In this document: positions 6,869-15,524 of the stretch, one piece after another
How the letters are laid out: each line of letters starts with the position of its first letter
Numbering within the stretch: position 1 is the stretch's first letter
Source: an uncultured Leucobacter sp.
Lineage (GTDB): Bacteria > Actinomycetota > Actinomycetes > Actinomycetales > Microbacteriaceae
Assembly (NCBI GenBank): GCA_937872275.1
Contig: CALMSE010000225.1
Span: forward strand, 1 to 24,844
Direction: 5' to 3'
DNA: 24,844 nucleotides
Position numbers and translations under genes: made by a program
Notes under the pieces: generated by a model
The model's input: the letters and a program-made list of their open reading frames with translations, nothing else
Told to the model about the DNA's origin: nothing
The model's database searches: none

Positions 6869-7189
6869 GTGACGTATGTGATCGCGCTTCCGTGCGTCGA
6901 CGTGAAGGATCGCGCCTGCGTCGACGAATGCCCGGTCGACTGCATCTACGAGGGCGAGCGCTCGCTCTACATCCACCCGGACGAGTGCGTGGACTGCGGC
7001 GCCTGCGAGCCCGTGTGCCCCGTCGAGGCCATCTACTACGAGGACGACCTGCCCGGCGAGTGGGCCGACTACTACAAGGCCAACGTCGACTTCTTCGACG
7101 AGATCGGGTCGCCGGGCGGCGCGGCGAAGGTCGGCCCCTACTCCTTCGACCACCCGCTCATCGCGGCGCTCCCGCCGCAGGGCGAGTAG
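6869..7189 (+). CDS. fdxA: Seven-iron ferredoxin FdxA ([3Fe-4S][4Fe-4S])
   Basis: Soluble electron carrier of 106 residues. Cysteines follow the seven-iron pattern: C9, C17 and C50 would hold the [3Fe-4S] centre, and C21, C40, C43 and C46 the [4Fe-4S] centre, by analogy with Azotobacter ferredoxin I. Family blocks [20 protein letters not shown] and [12 protein letters not shown] are intact. The acidic C-terminal half ([20 protein letters not shown]) is typical of actinobacterial FdxA/FdxC. The GTG start has AGGGAAAGGG 8-10 nt upstream. A DapC-like aminotransferase follows after seven bases, the same pair as Rv1177-Rv1178 in mycobacteria. Its redox partner cannot be told from the sequence. Confidence 0.95.
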   Translation: MTYVIALPCVDVKDRACVDECPVDCIYEGERSLYIHPDECVDCGACEPVCPVEAIYYEDDLPGEWADYYKANVDFFDEIGSPGGAAKVGPYSFDHPLIAALPPQGE

Positions 7190-7196
7190 CCGACGC

Positions 7197-8306
7197 ATGC
7201 CGACGCTGCGCGGCCCCCTGCCCGACTACCCTTGGGACGCCATGGCGCCCTATGCGGCGCGGGCCAAGGAGCACCCCGGGGGAGCCCTCGACCTCTCGGT
7301 CGGATCGCCCGTCGATCCGACCCCGGCTCCGATCGGGGAGGCCCTGGCGGCCGCGACCGATGCGCACGCCTATCCCGCCACGGCCGGTGCGCCGCGCCTG
7401 CGCGAGGCGATCGCCGACTGGTACCTGCGCCGCCGGGGCGTGACGGTCTCGCCTGCCGCGGTGCTGCCGACCATCGGGTCGAAGGAGCTCGTGGCGCTGC
7501 TGCCGTTCCTGCTCGGCATCGGCGCGGGGGAGGCCGTGGTCTTCCCGCGCATCGCCTACCCCTCGTACGAGATGGGCGCGGCCATGGTCGGCGCGGATCC
7601 GGTCGCCTCCGACGATCCGGCCGAGTGGCCGGATCGCACCGCCCTCGTCTGGCTGAACTCGCCCGCGAACCCGGACGGGCGGGTGCTCGACGTGCCCGAG
7701 CTGCGCGCCGCCGTCGAGCGCGCCCGCGAACTGGGCGCCGTGATCGTGGGCGACGAGTGCTACGCCGAGCTGGGCTGGGAGGGGCGATGGCGGGACGAGC
7801 GGATCCCCTCGATCCTCGATCCCCGAGTGACGGGGGAGGATCACCGCGGCGTCCTGGGCATCTACTCCCTCAGCAAGCAGTCGAACCTCGCGGGCTACCG
7901 CGCGGCATTCCTCGCGGGCGACCCCGAGCTCGTCTCCGGCCTGCTCAACGTGCGCAAGCACGCCGGGCTCATGGTGCCCGCGCCGGTGCAGGCCGCGATG
8001 GTCGCGGCCCTCGCCGACGAGGCGCACGTCGAGGTGCAGCGCGAGCGCTACCGGGCCCGCCGGGAGACGCTGCTGCCCGCGCTCGAGGCCGCGGGCTATC
8101 GCCTCGACGGCAGCGAGGCCGGCCTCTACCTGTGGGTCACGCGCGGCGTCGACGCCTGGCAGAGCGTCGCCGACTTCGCCGAGCTCGGCATCATCGTCGG
8201 CCCGGGCCACTTCTACGGCGACCACTCGCCGAATCACGTGCGCGTCGCCCTCACCGCGAGCGACGAGACGGTGGCCGAGGCCGCCAGGCGACTCGGCTCC
8301 GCGTGA
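7197..8306 (+). CDS. dapC: Succinyldiaminopimelate aminotransferase, DapC-like
   Basis: Fold-type I PLP aminotransferase of 369 residues, expected to convert N-succinyl-2-amino-6-ketopimelate to N-succinyl-LL-diaminopimelate. Visible family sites: the substrate loop YPATAGAPRLREAIADWY, NSPANPDGR (about 154-162), GDECYAELGW with the pyridine-contacting Asp186, the Schiff-base lysine K227 in SLSKQSNLAGYRAAF, and the C-terminal Arg in HVRVAL. The ATG is seven bases after fdxA with only a weak ribosome binding site, so it is probably co-transcribed and coupled. dapD and dapE lie 1.7 kb downstream, which supports the diaminopimelate role over other class I aminotransferases. An inverted repeat follows the stop. 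Confidence 0.88.
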   Translation: MPTLRGPLPDYPWDAMAPYAARAKEHPGGALDLSVGSPVDPTPAPIGEALAAATDAHAYPATAGAPRLREAIADWYLRRRGVTVSPAAVLPTIGSKELVALLPFLLGIGAGEAVVFPRIAYPSYEMGAAMVGADPVASDDPAEWPDRTALVWLNSPANPDGRVLDVPELRAAVERARELGAVIVGDECYAELGWEGRWRDERIPSILDPRVTGEDHRGVLGIYSLSKQSNLAGYRAAFLAGDPELVSGLLNVRKHAGLMVPAPVQAAMVAALADEAHVEVQRERYRARRETLLPALEAAGYRLDGSEAGLYLWVTRGVDAWQSVADFAELGIIVGPGHFYGDHSPNHVRVALTASDETVAEAARRLGSA

Positions 8307-8310
8307 GAAC

Positions 8311-8334
8311 TTTCTCGATGTCGAGAGACTTTTT
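8311..8334 (+). promoter_or_regulatory. Perfect inverted repeat TCTCGA-TG-TCGAGA before citrate synthase (operator or terminator)
   Basis: TCTCGATGTCGAGA (8313-8326) is perfectly symmetric. As RNA it can form a seven-pair stem (8311-8317 with 8322-8328, one G-U wobble) with loop ATGT, closely followed by five T (8330-8334), so it could terminate dapC. As DNA it looks like a MarR-type operator and lies about 70 bp before the likely gltA start point. Both roles are possible at once. Confidence 0.5.
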
Positions 8335-8380
8335 GCGGCTCGCTGGCGGGTCTTCGGCTCGCGCGGCCGCGCAAGTTCGC

Positions 8381-8386
8381 TAAGCT
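8381..8386 (+). promoter_or_regulatory. Candidate -10 of the citrate synthase promoter (TAAGCT)
   Basis: TAAGCT fits TANNNT, about 63 nt before the gltA GTG. No clear -35 is visible 16-18 bp upstream. The long leader would carry the strong AAAGGAGA site just before the gene. Confidence 0.4.
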
Positions 8387-8449
8387 GGAGCGGTGTGCTG
8401 CGCCGCACCACGGCACCGGGCACTGCACTGACCTCACAAAGGAGACGAC

Positions 8450-9748
<1,299 letters not shown>

Positions 9749-10016
9749 CCCGGCGATCCTCCGGTCTCGCCCGCAAGGGGTCGTGATCCGGGGCGTGCAG
9801 GGTGCCCGCACCCCGCATCGCGACCCGGTGCGGCCTCTAGCTGCGCCTGCCGTCCCACCCGTCGGCTCGGAGTGACGCCGTTCGCTCGACGTCGACGTCG
9901 GAGCTCTCGTCGTGCTCGCAGCCCGGGATGCCCGAGTCCCACGCGATATCTCCGGAGCGCCATGTCCAGGCGGGCGCGACGCCCCGTTCCGGGCGGGACA
10001 GCCCTCATCCGCCGCC
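9749..10016. other. Convergent intergenic region between gltA and dapD
   Basis: 268 bp without a credible gene. It contains a perfect repeat GGGTGC-CC-GCACCC (9800-9813), the 14-bp palindrome CGACGTCGACGTCG (9887-9900), and mutually exclusive CGCCC/GGGCG hairpins near 9972-9995 close to the dapD end. None has a T-run; they may help end the two converging transcripts. Confidence 0.4.
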
Positions 10017-10973
10017 CTAGGCGTGCAGGGCGGAGTTCAGCGCGATGCCAGCGCCCGTGCGCGGCAGCGCCTCCACGGCCCCGCTCGTCGAGTTGCGGCG
10101 GAAGAGCAGGCTCGGGAGCCCGGAGAGCTCGACGGCCTTCACCTCGACGGGCGCGCCCCCGCTCTCGGAGGTGCCGTGCGGCAGCAGCACCTTGGTACCC
10201 GCGGTGACGTAGAGGCCGGCCTCGACGACGCTGTCGTCGCCGATGGAGATGCCGATGCCGGAGTTGGCGCCGAGCAGCGCCCGCTCGCCGATCGTCACCC
10301 GCTCGGTGCCGCCGCCCGAGAGCGTGCCCATGATCGAGGCGCCGCCGCCGATGTCGGAGCCGTCGCCGACGACGACGCCCTGCGAGATGCGCCCCTCGAC
10401 CATCGACGCGCCGAGCGTGCCGGCGTTGAAGTTCACGAAGCCCTCGTGCATCACGGTGGTGCCGGGGGCGAGGTGCGCGCCCAGTCGCACGCGGGAGGTG
10501 TCGGCGATGCGCACGCCTGCGGGCACGACGTAGTCGGTGAGCCGGGGGAACTTGTCGAGGCCGGCCGCGGTGATGCCCGCACGGCGCAGTGCGGGGAGGC
10601 GTTTCGCGTATTCCGCGGGAAGCATGGGGCCCGCGGTCGTCCAGGCGACGTTCGGCAGGGCGCCGAAGATGCCGTCGAGGTTGATGGTGTTGGGGAGCAC
10701 CAGGCAGTGCGAGAGCAGGTGCAGCCGCAGGTAGGCGTCCTCCGTGCTCGCGGGCGGGGCGGCGAGGTCGATCTCGATGTTGATGAAGCGCAGTTCCACC
10801 CCGCGGCGCTCATCGGAGCCGGCCAGCTCCGCGAGGTCGGCCGGCGCGATGAAGGGGTCGCGATCCGCCGGCCGCGAACCCAGCCGGGGCTCGGGGAACC
10901 AGGCGTCGAGAACGGTTCCGTCGGAGGCGTGTGTGGCGAGGCCGGCGCCCCACGCTGCATGCGATTCAGTCAT
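10017..10973 (-). CDS. dapD: Tetrahydrodipicolinate N-succinyltransferase DapD (actinobacterial type)
   Basis: 318 residues, matching the actinobacterial DapD length (about 317). It adds succinyl from succinyl-CoA to tetrahydrodipicolinate. The middle and C-terminal parts are a left-handed beta-helix of hexapeptide repeats, seen in [40 protein letters not shown] and [20 protein letters not shown]. The N-terminus [14 protein letters not shown] fits the family start; the frame stays open further upstream, but that would enter dapE. No ribosome binding site precedes the ATG, while TACCCT ends exactly seven bases before it, so the mRNA is probably leaderless. dapE diverges immediately. Confidence 0.95.
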   Translation of the reverse strand: MTESHAAWGAGLATHASDGTVLDAWFPEPRLGSRPADRDPFIAPADLAELAGSDERRGVELRFINIEIDLAAPPASTEDAYLRLHLLSHCLVLPNTINLDGIFGALPNVAWTTAGPMLPAEYAKRLPALRRAGITAAGLDKFPRLTDYVVPAGVRIADTSRVRLGAHLAPGTTVMHEGFVNFNAGTLGASMVEGRISQGVVVGDGSDIGGGASIMGTLSGGGTERVTIGERALLGANSGIGISIGDDSVVEAGLYVTAGTKVLLPHGTSESGGAPVEVKAVELSGLPSLLFRRNSTSGAVEALPRTGAGIALNSALHA

Positions 10974-10978
10974 AGCTC

Positions 10979-10992
10979 TAGGGTAGTAGGGT
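10979..10992. promoter_or_regulatory. Overlapping divergent -10 elements of dapD and dapE
   Basis: TAGGGTA at 10979-10985 reads TAGGGT on the + strand and TACCCT on the - strand, each a TANNNT -10. On the - strand it ends six bases before the dapD ATG. A second TAGGGT follows at 10987-10992. Either + strand copy would start dapE mRNA near 10991-10999, just ahead of the AGGAG at 11004. No strong -35 is seen on either side. Confidence 0.5.
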
Positions 10993-11014
10993 GAGCGATG
11001 AGCAGGAGACACCG

Positions 11015-12103
11015 GTGCTGGACTTCACGGCGGGCCCGGTGGGCCTGACCCGGCAGCTGTGCGACATCCCCTCGGTGTCGGGCGGCGAGCGGCGGATCGC
11101 CGACGCGGTCGAGGCGGCGCTCGCCGGCGCCGGGCATCTCTCGGTGGTGCGCGACGGCGACACGATCGTCGCGCGCACCGAGCTCGGTCGCGACCGCCGG
11201 GTCGCGATCGCCGGGCACCTCGACACGGTGCCGATCGCCGACAACCTGCCGAGCCGCGAGGCGCTGGACCCCGCGACCGGCGAGACGGTGATCTGGGGCC
11301 GCGGCACCGTCGATATGAAGGCGGGCGTCGCCGTGCAGCTGGCGCTGGCGCTCGAGCTCGCGGAGCCCGCCGTCGATCTCACGTGGATCTGGTACGACCA
11401 CGAGGAGGTGTCGAGCGACCTCAACGGCCTCGGCCGGATGCAGCGCCTGCGCCCCGAGCTGTTCGCGGCCGACTTCGCGATCCTCGGCGAGCCCTCGAAC
11501 GGCACGATCGAGGGAGGCTGCAACGGCACGCTGCGCGCGCGCGTCTCGATGCACGGCCGACGCGCTCATTCGGCGCGATCGTGGACCGGGGTGAACGCTA
11601 TCCACCGCGCCGCCGAGATGCTCGACCGGCTCGCCAGCTTCGAGGCCGAGACGGTGCGCGTCGACGGGCTCGACTACCGGGAGGGGTTGAACGCGGTGCG
11701 CGTCTCCGGGGGCGTGGCGGGCAACGTGATCCCCGATCGCTGCGACATCGAGGTGAACTACCGTTTCGCGCCGAGCCGCAGCCCCGAGGAGGCCCGGGCC
11801 TTCGTGCGCGCCTTCTTCCGCGGCGCCGACGAGGTGGAGATCGTGGATCTCGCGCCGGGGGCGCGGCCCGGCCTCGATGCGCCGCTGGCGCAGGCCTTCG
11901 TGCACGCGGTGGGGCGCGAGCCGACCGCCAAGGTCGGCTGGACCGACGTGTCGCGCTTCGCCGAGCTCGGCATCCCCGCCGTGAACTTCGGGCCGGGGGA
12001 CCCCTCGCTCGCGCACGCCGATGACGAGCGGGTGCCGGTCGCGCAGATCGAGGAGAGCGCGGCGGCGCTCCGGGCCTGGCTGAGCGCCGGCCTTCCCGCG
12101 TGA
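11015..12103 (+). CDS. dapE: Succinyl-diaminopimelate desuccinylase DapE
   Basis: M20-family di-zinc hydrolase that removes succinate to yield LL-diaminopimelate. Counting from GTG 11015 (362 residues), metal and catalytic residues are visible: H68 in AGHLDTVP, D100 in [12 protein letters not shown]130/E131 in YDHEEV, E159 in ILGEPSNG, and H334 in LAHADDE near the C-terminus. The dimerisation-domain motif [10 protein letters not shown] is present. GTG 11015 has AGGAG about 6 nt upstream and matches the family start (LDF...[13 protein letters not shown]). GTG 10991 would add eight residues and have no binding site unless leaderless. It diverges from dapD; with dapC nearby, three steps of the succinylase pathway cluster here. 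Confidence 0.95.
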   Translation: MLDFTAGPVGLTRQLCDIPSVSGGERRIADAVEAALAGAGHLSVVRDGDTIVARTELGRDRRVAIAGHLDTVPIADNLPSREALDPATGETVIWGRGTVDMKAGVAVQLALALELAEPAVDLTWIWYDHEEVSSDLNGLGRMQRLRPELFAADFAILGEPSNGTIEGGCNGTLRARVSMHGRRAHSARSWTGVNAIHRAAEMLDRLASFEAETVRVDGLDYREGLNAVRVSGGVAGNVIPDRCDIEVNYRFAPSRSPEEARAFVRAFFRGADEVEIVDLAPGARPGLDAPLAQAFVHAVGREPTAKVGWTDVSRFAELGIPAVNFGPGDPSLAHADDERVPVAQIEESAAALRAWLSAGLPA

Positions 12104-12146
12104 CATCGCGGGAACTCGGGATTTCCCCCGTTCACGGGCCTGCCGA

Positions 12147-12152
12147 TACAAT
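12147..12152 (+). promoter_or_regulatory. Candidate -10 (TACAAT) for the DUF3117 gene
   Basis: TACAAT, the best -10 match in this stretch, lies 32 nt before the start codon and leaves a short leader ending in AAGGAGA. The -35 is unclear. Confidence 0.5.
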
Positions 12153-12184
12153 TGTCCGGTAGGCGCACGAGTTAAGGAGACGCA

Positions 12185-12355
12185 ATGGCGGCAATGAAAC
12201 CGAGAACCGGCGATGGGCCTATGGAGGCGGTGCGGGAGAGCCGCGTGATCGTGGTGCGGGTTCCACTCGAGGGCGGTGGTCGTCTGGTGGTGTCGGTGAA
12301 CGACGCCGAGGCGACGGAGCTGCGCGATGTGCTGAGCGCCGTGCTGGACGGCTGA
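12185..12355 (+). CDS. DUF3117 micro-protein
   Basis: A 56-residue protein, MAAMKPRTGDGPMEAVRESR then VIVVRVPLEGGGRLVVSVND and a short acidic C-terminal helix (AEATELRDVLSAVLDG). It matches the DUF3117 family, which is nearly universal in actinobacteria (Rv1211 in M. tuberculosis) and very conserved at its N-terminus. Function is unknown. AAGGAGA sits 4 nt before the ATG, a strong site suggesting good expression. It is monocistronic: its own TACAAT promoter upstream and a long hairpin terminator directly after it. Its place between dapE and the O-methyltransferase matches the mycobacterial order. Confidence 0.93.
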   Translation: MAAMKPRTGDGPMEAVRESRVIVVRVPLEGGGRLVVSVNDAEATELRDVLSAVLDG

Positions 12356-12378
12356 GACCCGCCCGTTCAGGGCGCACG

Positions 12379-12429
12379 AACGCGGAAACCCGCTCACTCC
12401 CATCGATGCGGTGAGCGGGTTTCGGCGTT
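12379..12429. terminator. Strong bidirectional hairpin terminator
   Basis: AAACCCGCTCAC (12386-12397) pairs perfectly with GTGAGCGGGTTT (12411-12422). The stem extends outward through G12385-C12423 and AACGC/GCGTT with one mismatch, about 18 pairs in all, around a 13-nt loop. It separates the DUF3117 gene from the convergent methyltransferase and can serve both. Confidence 0.85.
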
Positions 12430-12457
12430 GAACGGCGGCTGCGGGGCCGGGCCGGGC

Positions 12458-13090
12458 TCAGCCGTCGAGACGAGTCAACGTCAGGAGGCCGTCGCCGGCC
12501 GGGCTCAGCGCTGCCGCGATCCCGGGCGACTCGTCGACCATCGCGAGCAGGTCGCGCATGTTCTGCGTCGCGGCATCGCGGGCCGCGGGATCGGGCACCC
12601 GGCCGTGCGCGAACGCGCCGACGACGACGATGGTGCCGCCCGGGCGCACGATCTGCAGCGCGAGTTCCACGTTCTCGAGCAGGCGCAACGGGCTCTCGTC
12701 GAGCACGACGAGGTCGTAGGCGCCGAGGTTCAGCCGGGGCAGCACCTGTCCGGCATCGCCCTCGATGAGGCGCAGACGGGCGCCCGCGATGTCCGCGCCC
12801 GCGAAGATCTCGCGGGCCTGGCGCAGGTATTCGGGCTCGATCTCGATCGAGGTGAGGTGGGCCTCGGGAGCGTAGCGGAGGAGGGCGAGGCCGCTCACCC
12901 CGACCCCGGTGCCGATCTCGAGGATCGCGCGCGCACCGGTGGCGGCGGCGATGGCCGAGAGCGCCGCCGAGACGGCCCGGCTGACGGGTTCGATGCCGAG
13001 TTCGAGGGAGAGCCGGCGCGCCCGCACCTGCGCGTCGGTCTCGGTCGGGTACTGCTCCGCGTACTGCCAATTGCTCTCGAGTCGGCTCAC
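12458..13090 (-). CDS. SAM-dependent O-methyltransferase (Rv1220c/catechol-OMT-like)
   Basis: Class I methyltransferase of 210 residues. The SAM-binding glycine loop is LEIGTGVGVSGLALLRYAP (about 57-75), followed by the acidic ribose-contact strand SIEIEPEY, the EGDAGQVLPRL segment, YDLVVLDES in place of the usual DA motif, and VRPGGTIVVVGAF. It matches the small O-methyltransferase family found next to tatB in actinobacteria (Rv1220c). The methyl acceptor is unknown. The GTG start has GGAGGAA about 4 nt upstream. A TACAGT -10 lies on the - strand 39 bp further up. Mycobacterial sigE, rseA and htrA, normally between this gene and tatB, are missing. Confidence 0.88.
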   Translation of the reverse strand: MSRLESNWQYAEQYPTETDAQVRARRLSLELGIEPVSRAVSAALSAIAAATGARAILEIGTGVGVSGLALLRYAPEAHLTSIEIEPEYLRQAREIFAGADIAGARLRLIEGDAGQVLPRLNLGAYDLVVLDESPLRLLENVELALQIVRPGGTIVVVGAFAHGRVPDPAARDAATQNMRDLLAMVDESPGIAAALSPAGDGLLTLTRLDG

Positions 13091-13107
13091 TGATTCCTCC
13101 GTGGGTC

Positions 13108-13135
13108 CGCGGGCCTGCCCGCGCCCATCACTGTA
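13108..13135 (-). promoter_or_regulatory. Promoter -10 (TACAGT) and leader hairpin of the methyltransferase
   Basis: On the - strand TACAGT (13135-13130) fits a -10. Just downstream CGCGGG-CCTG-CCCGCG (13108-13123) can form a six-pair G/C stem in the leader, ahead of the GGAGGAA site. The hairpin could stabilise the leader or be an operator at the start point. Confidence 0.4.
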
Positions 13136-13248
13136 GCCGCGTCTCGCTCCGGAGCCGCCGTCACACGCTGCGCAGCCGCGAATCCGCAGCGAGATGACAC
13201 CCCGCGAACACTGTCCGCGAGTGTCGCCGTGCGGCCGGGGTGCGCCAC

Positions 13249-13254
13249 TACACT
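13249..13254 (+). promoter_or_regulatory. Leaderless promoter -10 (TACACT) of tatB
   Basis: TACACT ends 7 nt before the tatB ATG and no ribosome binding site is present, so transcription should begin at or next to the start codon. Upstream, ACACT (13208-13212) and AGTGT (13220-13224) form an inverted repeat near -45 that could bind a regulator. Confidence 0.55.
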
Positions 13255-13261
13255 GTGACGT

Positions 13262-13618
13262 ATGGGGCTGACGATCGACAAGATCCTGGTGATCCTGGTG
13301 ATCGCCATGATCGTGCTCGGCCCTGAGCGCCTGCCCGGATACGCCAAGAAGCTGGGCGAGCTCACCCGCAGCGTGAGGCGCATGGCCGACGGCGCGAAGG
13401 ATCGGCTCCGCGACGAGATGGGCCCCGACTTCGACGAGGTCGACTGGAAGCAGCTCGATCCGCGGCAGTACGATCCGCGCCGCATCATCAGGGACGCGCT
13501 CGTGGAGGATCAGCGGGCCGCGGAGCAGGAGGAGCGGCGTGCGGGACGGCCCGATCCGCAGCCGCGATTCGCCGGCCCGGCGGGCGACGCGCTGAACTTC
13601 GACGAGGAAGCCACGTGA
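13262..13618 (+). CDS. tatB: Sec-independent translocase subunit TatB
   Basis: Twin-arginine translocation subunit of 118 residues. One N-terminal membrane helix (about 5-19, KILVILVIAMIVLG) is followed by the hinge GPERLPGYAKKLGELTRSVR, an amphipathic helix and a charged, disordered tail (DPRQYDPRRIIRDAL onward). The GPERLP hinge and the tail favour TatB over TatA. It would act with TatA and TatC, not present here, in folded-protein export. It is probably translated without a leader. The stop overlaps the next GTG (GTGA), coupling it to a c-di-GMP-type protein, an unusual partner. tatB beside the O-methyltransferase and mrp matches the mycobacterial neighbourhood. Confidence 0.92.
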   Translation: MGLTIDKILVILVIAMIVLGPERLPGYAKKLGELTRSVRRMADGAKDRLRDEMGPDFDEVDWKQLDPRQYDPRRIIRDALVEDQRAAEQEERRAGRPDPQPRFAGPAGDALNFDEEAT

Positions 13619-15459
13619 GCGAGGCCGAATCGGAGGAGCCCGAGCGGTCCCACCGAGACCGCGACCCCTTCGAAGAGCACCATGTGCGGCACCTGCTGAC
13701 CGAGAACTCCAGACTGGAGCGCTCGCTGAGCGAGTTGCGCCTCGGCATCGACTCCCACTCGATCGTCGCGTTCACCGACCCGCAGGGCGTGATCCTCGAG
13801 GTCAACGACAAGTTCGTCGAGATCTCGCAGTACAGCCGCGAGGAGCTGATCGGGGCGCCGCAGAGCATCGTGAACTCGGGCCATCACCCCGACGCCTTCT
13901 TCGCGGACATGTGGCGCACGATCACCCGGGGCCGGATCTGGCAGGGCACGATCTGCAACCAGGCAAAGGACGGCACCGAGTACTGGGTCGCGACGACCAT
14001 CGTGCCGATGCTCGACGGCGAGGGGCGGATCGAGCGCCATCTGTCGATCCGCACCGATGTCACGCTGCTCCACTCCGCGGAGGTCGGCGTGCGCCGTCTG
14101 GCCTACTCCGACCCGCTCACCGGGCTGCCGAACCGGGTCAGGATGCTCGGATACCTGAGCGCGAGCGCGAGCGGGGAGTCCGCCGAGGGCGGTCCGTCGG
14201 TCTACGTCACCGCCGAGTCCGACGACCTGCTCATGATCAACGACACCTTCGGCTTCCCGGCCGGGGACCGCTTCCTGCGTCGCATCGCGGACGCGCTGAA
14301 CGGCCTGCACGCGGCGGACGAGGGGGACGGGCGGGGCGACGGGAGCGCGCCCGATGCGGCCGCGCTCCCGTCGCTCGGCCACCGGCTCGAGCTCGTCGCC
14401 CGCGTCGGCTCAGCCGCCTTCGGCGCGGTGTTCTCGGGCTTCGACGACGACGACGAGGCGAAGGCCGAAGCCGAGATGGCCGTACTGGCCGAGCGCATCA
14501 GGGAGCTGCTCGAGGGCGTGGTCGTGGGGGAGCTCGGGGTCGGCGTCCAACCGGTGATCCGGGTGAGCTACGTGCCCTACCGCCCGGGAGGCGAGCTCGA
14601 CGGTGCCGACGTGTTCACCCGCGCGGAGATCGCCCGCAGACACGGGCGTCGCGCGCGTCGAGGCGAGCCGAGCGCGCCTACGGCCTTCGAGCAGTCGATG
14701 GTCGACGAGGTGCGGGAGCGCGCCGAGCTCGTGCGCGACCTGCGCCGCTGCGTCGCGGAGCAGCGGCTGCGGCTGCACCTGCAGCCCGTCGTGACGGCGG
14801 ATCGCCAGGTCATCGGCTACGAGGCCCTCGTGCGATGGGCCGACGAGAAGCGGGGGCTCCTGGCGCCGGCGGATTTCATCCCCCTGGCGGAGCGCACGGG
14901 CCTCATCATCGAGATCGGCGACTGGGTGCTCGACGAGGCCTGCCGCATCCTCGCGGCGTGGGCCAGGTGCGCCGAGACCCGCGAGCGCACCATCTCCGTG
15001 AACGTGAGCGAGCGCCAGCTCCGCAGCGGCGTGCTCGTCGAGTCGGTGCGCGCGGCGCTCCTCCGCCACGGCGCCCCTCCCGAGCGGCTGAAGCTCGAGG
15101 TGACCGAGAGCGAGCTGCACAGCGACCTCGAGCGCTCGGTGCAGATCCTCGCGGAGCTTCGCGCGGAGCACGTGCAGATCTCGCTCGACGACTTCGGGAC
15201 CGGGTACTCCTCGCTCAGTCACCTGAACCGCCTGCCCGTGCAGCAGCTGAAGATCGACCGCTCCTTCGTCACCGAGATCACCGGAGGCATCACGAACATG
15301 GCGATCGTCGCCGCCATCGTGCACCTCGCGCGCCTCATGCGGCTCAGCGTCGTGGCCGAGGGCGTCGAGACGGAGGAGCAGTTCGACGCGCTCGTGAGCC
15401 TGGGCGTCGACGCCTTCCAGGGCTTCCTCTTCGGGCATCCCGCGCCGCTCGAGGTCTGA
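13615..15459 (+). CDS. PAS-GGDEF-EAL protein: probable c-di-GMP phosphodiesterase with degenerate GGDEF
   Basis: Cytoplasmic protein of 614 residues with no membrane helix. PAS domain about 45-150 (FTDPQGVILEVNDKFVEISQ through GEGRIERHLSIRTDVT); GGDEF-like region about 160-345, beginning LAYSDPLTGLPNRVRM, where the signature is GSAAF (265-269), so cyclase activity is not expected; EAL domain about 373-614. The EAL metal and catalytic positions look complete: E403 in EALVRW, N463 in VNVSE, E495/E498 in LEVTES, D525-D526 in DDFGTG, K546 in LKIDRSF, E582 in AEGVET and Q602 in FQGFLFG. Most likely it hydrolyses c-di-GMP under control of PAS input. It is translationally coupled to tatB. A link to the pilus genes 7 kb away is speculation. 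Confidence 0.92.
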   Translation: MSEAESEEPERSHRDRDPFEEHHVRHLLTENSRLERSLSELRLGIDSHSIVAFTDPQGVILEVNDKFVEISQYSREELIGAPQSIVNSGHHPDAFFADMWRTITRGRIWQGTICNQAKDGTEYWVATTIVPMLDGEGRIERHLSIRTDVTLLHSAEVGVRRLAYSDPLTGLPNRVRMLGYLSASASGESAEGGPSVYVTAESDDLLMINDTFGFPAGDRFLRRIADALNGLHAADEGDGRGDGSAPDAAALPSLGHRLELVARVGSAAFGAVFSGFDDDDEAKAEAEMAVLAERIRELLEGVVVGELGVGVQPVIRVSYVPYRPGGELDGADVFTRAEIARRHGRRARRGEPSAPTAFEQSMVDEVRERAELVRDLRRCVAEQRLRLHLQPVVTADRQVIGYEALVRWADEKRGLLAPADFIPLAERTGLIIEIGDWVLDEACRILAAWARCAETRERTISVNVSERQLRSGVLVESVRAALLRHGAPPERLKLEVTESELHSDLERSVQILAELRAEHVQISLDDFGTGYSSLSHLNRLPVQQLKIDRSFVTEITGGITNMAIVAAIVHLARLMRLSVVAEGVETEEQFDALVSLGVDAFQGFLFGHPAPLEV

Positions 15460-15501
15460 GCGGGCGGACTGCGCCGGCGGACGGGCTGCGCAGGAGGGCG
15501 G

Positions 15502-15518
15502 GTCGGCGGTGCGCCGAC
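15502..15518. terminator. Hairpin between the convergent EAL and mrp genes
   Basis: GTCGGCG-GTG-CGCCGAC is a perfect seven-pair G/C stem with a 3-nt loop in the 65-bp gap between two converging genes. There is no T-run, so termination strength is uncertain. Confidence 0.4.
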
Positions 15519-15524
15519 GGCCGA

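Noticed and set aside
9749..10016. tRNA or small RNA in the gltA-dapD gap
   Set aside because: No T-loop consensus and no cloverleaf found; only short G/C hairpins and a 14-bp palindrome.
12105..12130. GGGAA...TTCCC hairpin after dapE
   Set aside because: Only five pairs with an eight-base loop and no T-run; too weak to call.
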